From the NCBI GenBank assembly GCA_905215615.1, contig CAJMQM010000015.1, forward strand, positions 1 through 16,976: a stretch of DNA of 16,976 nucleotides, given 5' to 3'. Under the pieces are notes generated by a model that worked only from the letters and a program-made list of their open reading frames with translations, ran no database searches and was not told the origin of the DNA. The DNA is from an uncultured bacterium. GTDB taxonomy: Bacteria; Bacillota; Clostridia; TANB77; CAG-508. Shown piece by piece: positions 16,519 through 16,976 of the stretch; within the stretch, counting starts at the first letter, position 1, and the number at the start of each line of letters is the position of its first letter. A program made the position numbers and the translations under genes.

Positions 16519-16547
16519 ATTATATAACATATTTTTTCGTAATTCAA
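16519..16547 (-). promoter_or_regulatory. Sigma-A-type promoter of the DnaB-like-recJ-relA-hisS series
   Basis: The -35 box TTGAAT (16542-16547) and a perfect -10 TATAAT (16519-16524) are 17 nt apart. The predicted start near 16512 leaves a leader of about 68 nt. It lies downstream of a terminator and is the only clear promoter I see before spoIIP, so it may serve the whole series. Confidence 0.78.
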
Positions 16548-16610
16548 TATAAGAGTAGAGAAAACTATTTTCTAAATTTTAGATTGAATTTTGTATAAAA
16601 AATTGGTAAT

Positions 16611-16646
16611 AAAAAAACAGTACAAAATTTAGCGAATTTGTACTGT
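16611..16646 (-). terminator. Rho-independent terminator after the Rpn-type gene
   Basis: On the minus strand ACAGTACAAATT, a short CGCT loop region, and AATTTTGTACTGT form a stem of about 12 bp (one bulged base), followed at once by seven T. The T-run is only on this side, so it works for minus-strand transcription. Confidence 0.85.
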
Positions 16647-16776
16647 TCAATTATGTATAGTTTCTTTGCTTATGTTATAACTATTTTCTATAATAATTCT
16701 CATATTATTTGTGTTACAATATGTTAAGAAAAAATTTATCTATATATTTAATTTGTATAGTTTTATTATATGTAAA

Positions 16777-16976
16777 TTATTCTTTATTTTTTATTTTTTT
16801 AATTTCTTCTTTAGTTAGTCCTGTTGCATCAATTATTATTTCTATTGGTATATTTTTCTTTAAAAGATTTTTGGCTATCTCTATTGCTTTTTCTTCTTTG
16901 CCATCGTCTCTTGCATCTTTCTCTCTTTGTATTGCATCCATCCTTGCTATTTTTGCTTTTAGTAGTTGTCTTCTTA
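16777..16976 (-). CDS. C-terminal end of an Rpn-family (PD-(D/E)XK) nuclease/transposase-like protein
   Basis: The frame enters from the right edge and runs 65 codons to TAA at 16777-16779; the start is outside the window. The visible tail is charged and helical (REKDARDDGKEEKAIEIAKNLLKK) and ends in a small helix-turn-helix-like unit (IDATGLTKEEIKKIKNK). This type of ending, with a DGKEE-like run, then IAKNLLKK, then GLTKEEI, is characteristic of Rpn-type recombination-promoting nucleases (PD-(D/E)XK transposase family) common in gut Clostridia. The nuclease domain itself cannot be seen, and a few other protein families carry a similar tail, so the call rests on the tail alone. It is terminated by the hairpin at 16611-16646. 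Confidence 0.65.
   Translation of the reverse strand, partial: RRQLLKAKIARMDAIQREKDARDDGKEEKAIEIAKNLLKKNIPIEIIIDATGLTKEEIKKIKNKE

Larger units (their letters stand above)
16445..16776 (-). other. Intergenic region between the Rpn-type gene and the DnaB-like gene
   Basis: These 332 nt contain no gene I can support. From right to left they hold about 130 nt of 3' region after the Rpn-type stop, a strong terminator, a short A+T-rich spacer with a small inverted repeat (TCTAAA-T-TTTAGA at 16571-16583), the promoter of the DnaB-like gene, a hairpin at the predicted 5' end of its mRNA, and its ribosome site. Confidence 0.8.

Noticed and set aside
16571..16583. TCTAAA-T-TTTAGA inverted repeat upstream of the DnaB-like promoter as an operator
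   Set aside because: A 6-bp A/T-rich palindrome is expected by chance in this DNA and lies well upstream of the -35 box; no second copy was seen at the pgi promoter.

Overview
This window comes from a low-GC Gram-positive, most likely an endospore-forming member of the Clostridia. The DNA is strongly A+T-rich throughout, the ribosome binding sites are AAGGAGG-like, and there is a spore-engulfment hydrolase gene (spoIIP). The window also holds a recJ-relA-hydrolase-hisS series and a thrS gene close to a ThrRS-like nucleoside kinase, both arrangements familiar from Firmicutes. Every convincing gene lies on the minus strand, so the window reads from right to left. The long plus-strand frames are antisense shadows.

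Reading right to left: (1) at 16777-16976 is the C-terminal end of an Rpn-type nuclease/transposase gene, closed by a strong terminator at 16611-16646. (2) A sigma-A-type promoter at 16519-16547 starts a five-gene series: a divergent DnaB-like helicase with a very long acidic N-terminal extension, recJ, the bifunctional (p)ppGpp enzyme gene relA, a metallo-beta-lactamase-fold hydrolase, and hisS. The apt and dtd genes often found in this cluster are absent; a possible 24-codon peptide gene sits where dtd would be. (3) spoIIP follows behind a sigma-E-like promoter at 8048-8076, and a perfect 24-bp stem at 6600-6662 ends this part. (4) A second sigma-A-type promoter (6568-6596) drives pgi. After it come thrS, a 767-residue protein I do not recognise, and the first half of a nucleoside kinase that runs off the left edge; these last three are separated by only about 20 nt each.

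Most genes are core functions: translation (ThrRS, HisRS), stringent response, recombination/repair, glycolysis and nucleoside salvage, with one sporulation gene. The parts least explained by known biology are the large coiled-coil protein at 840-3143, held tightly between thrS and the kinase gene, and the DnaB-like protein at 14183-16444, whose helicase motifs are partly degenerate. Neither aminoacyl-tRNA synthetase gene has a T-box leader.

I see no CRISPR array, rRNA, tRNA, phage module, complete insertion sequence or defence island. The window looks like an ordinary chromosomal backbone with two lineage-specific, uncharacterised genes rather than a clear new system.
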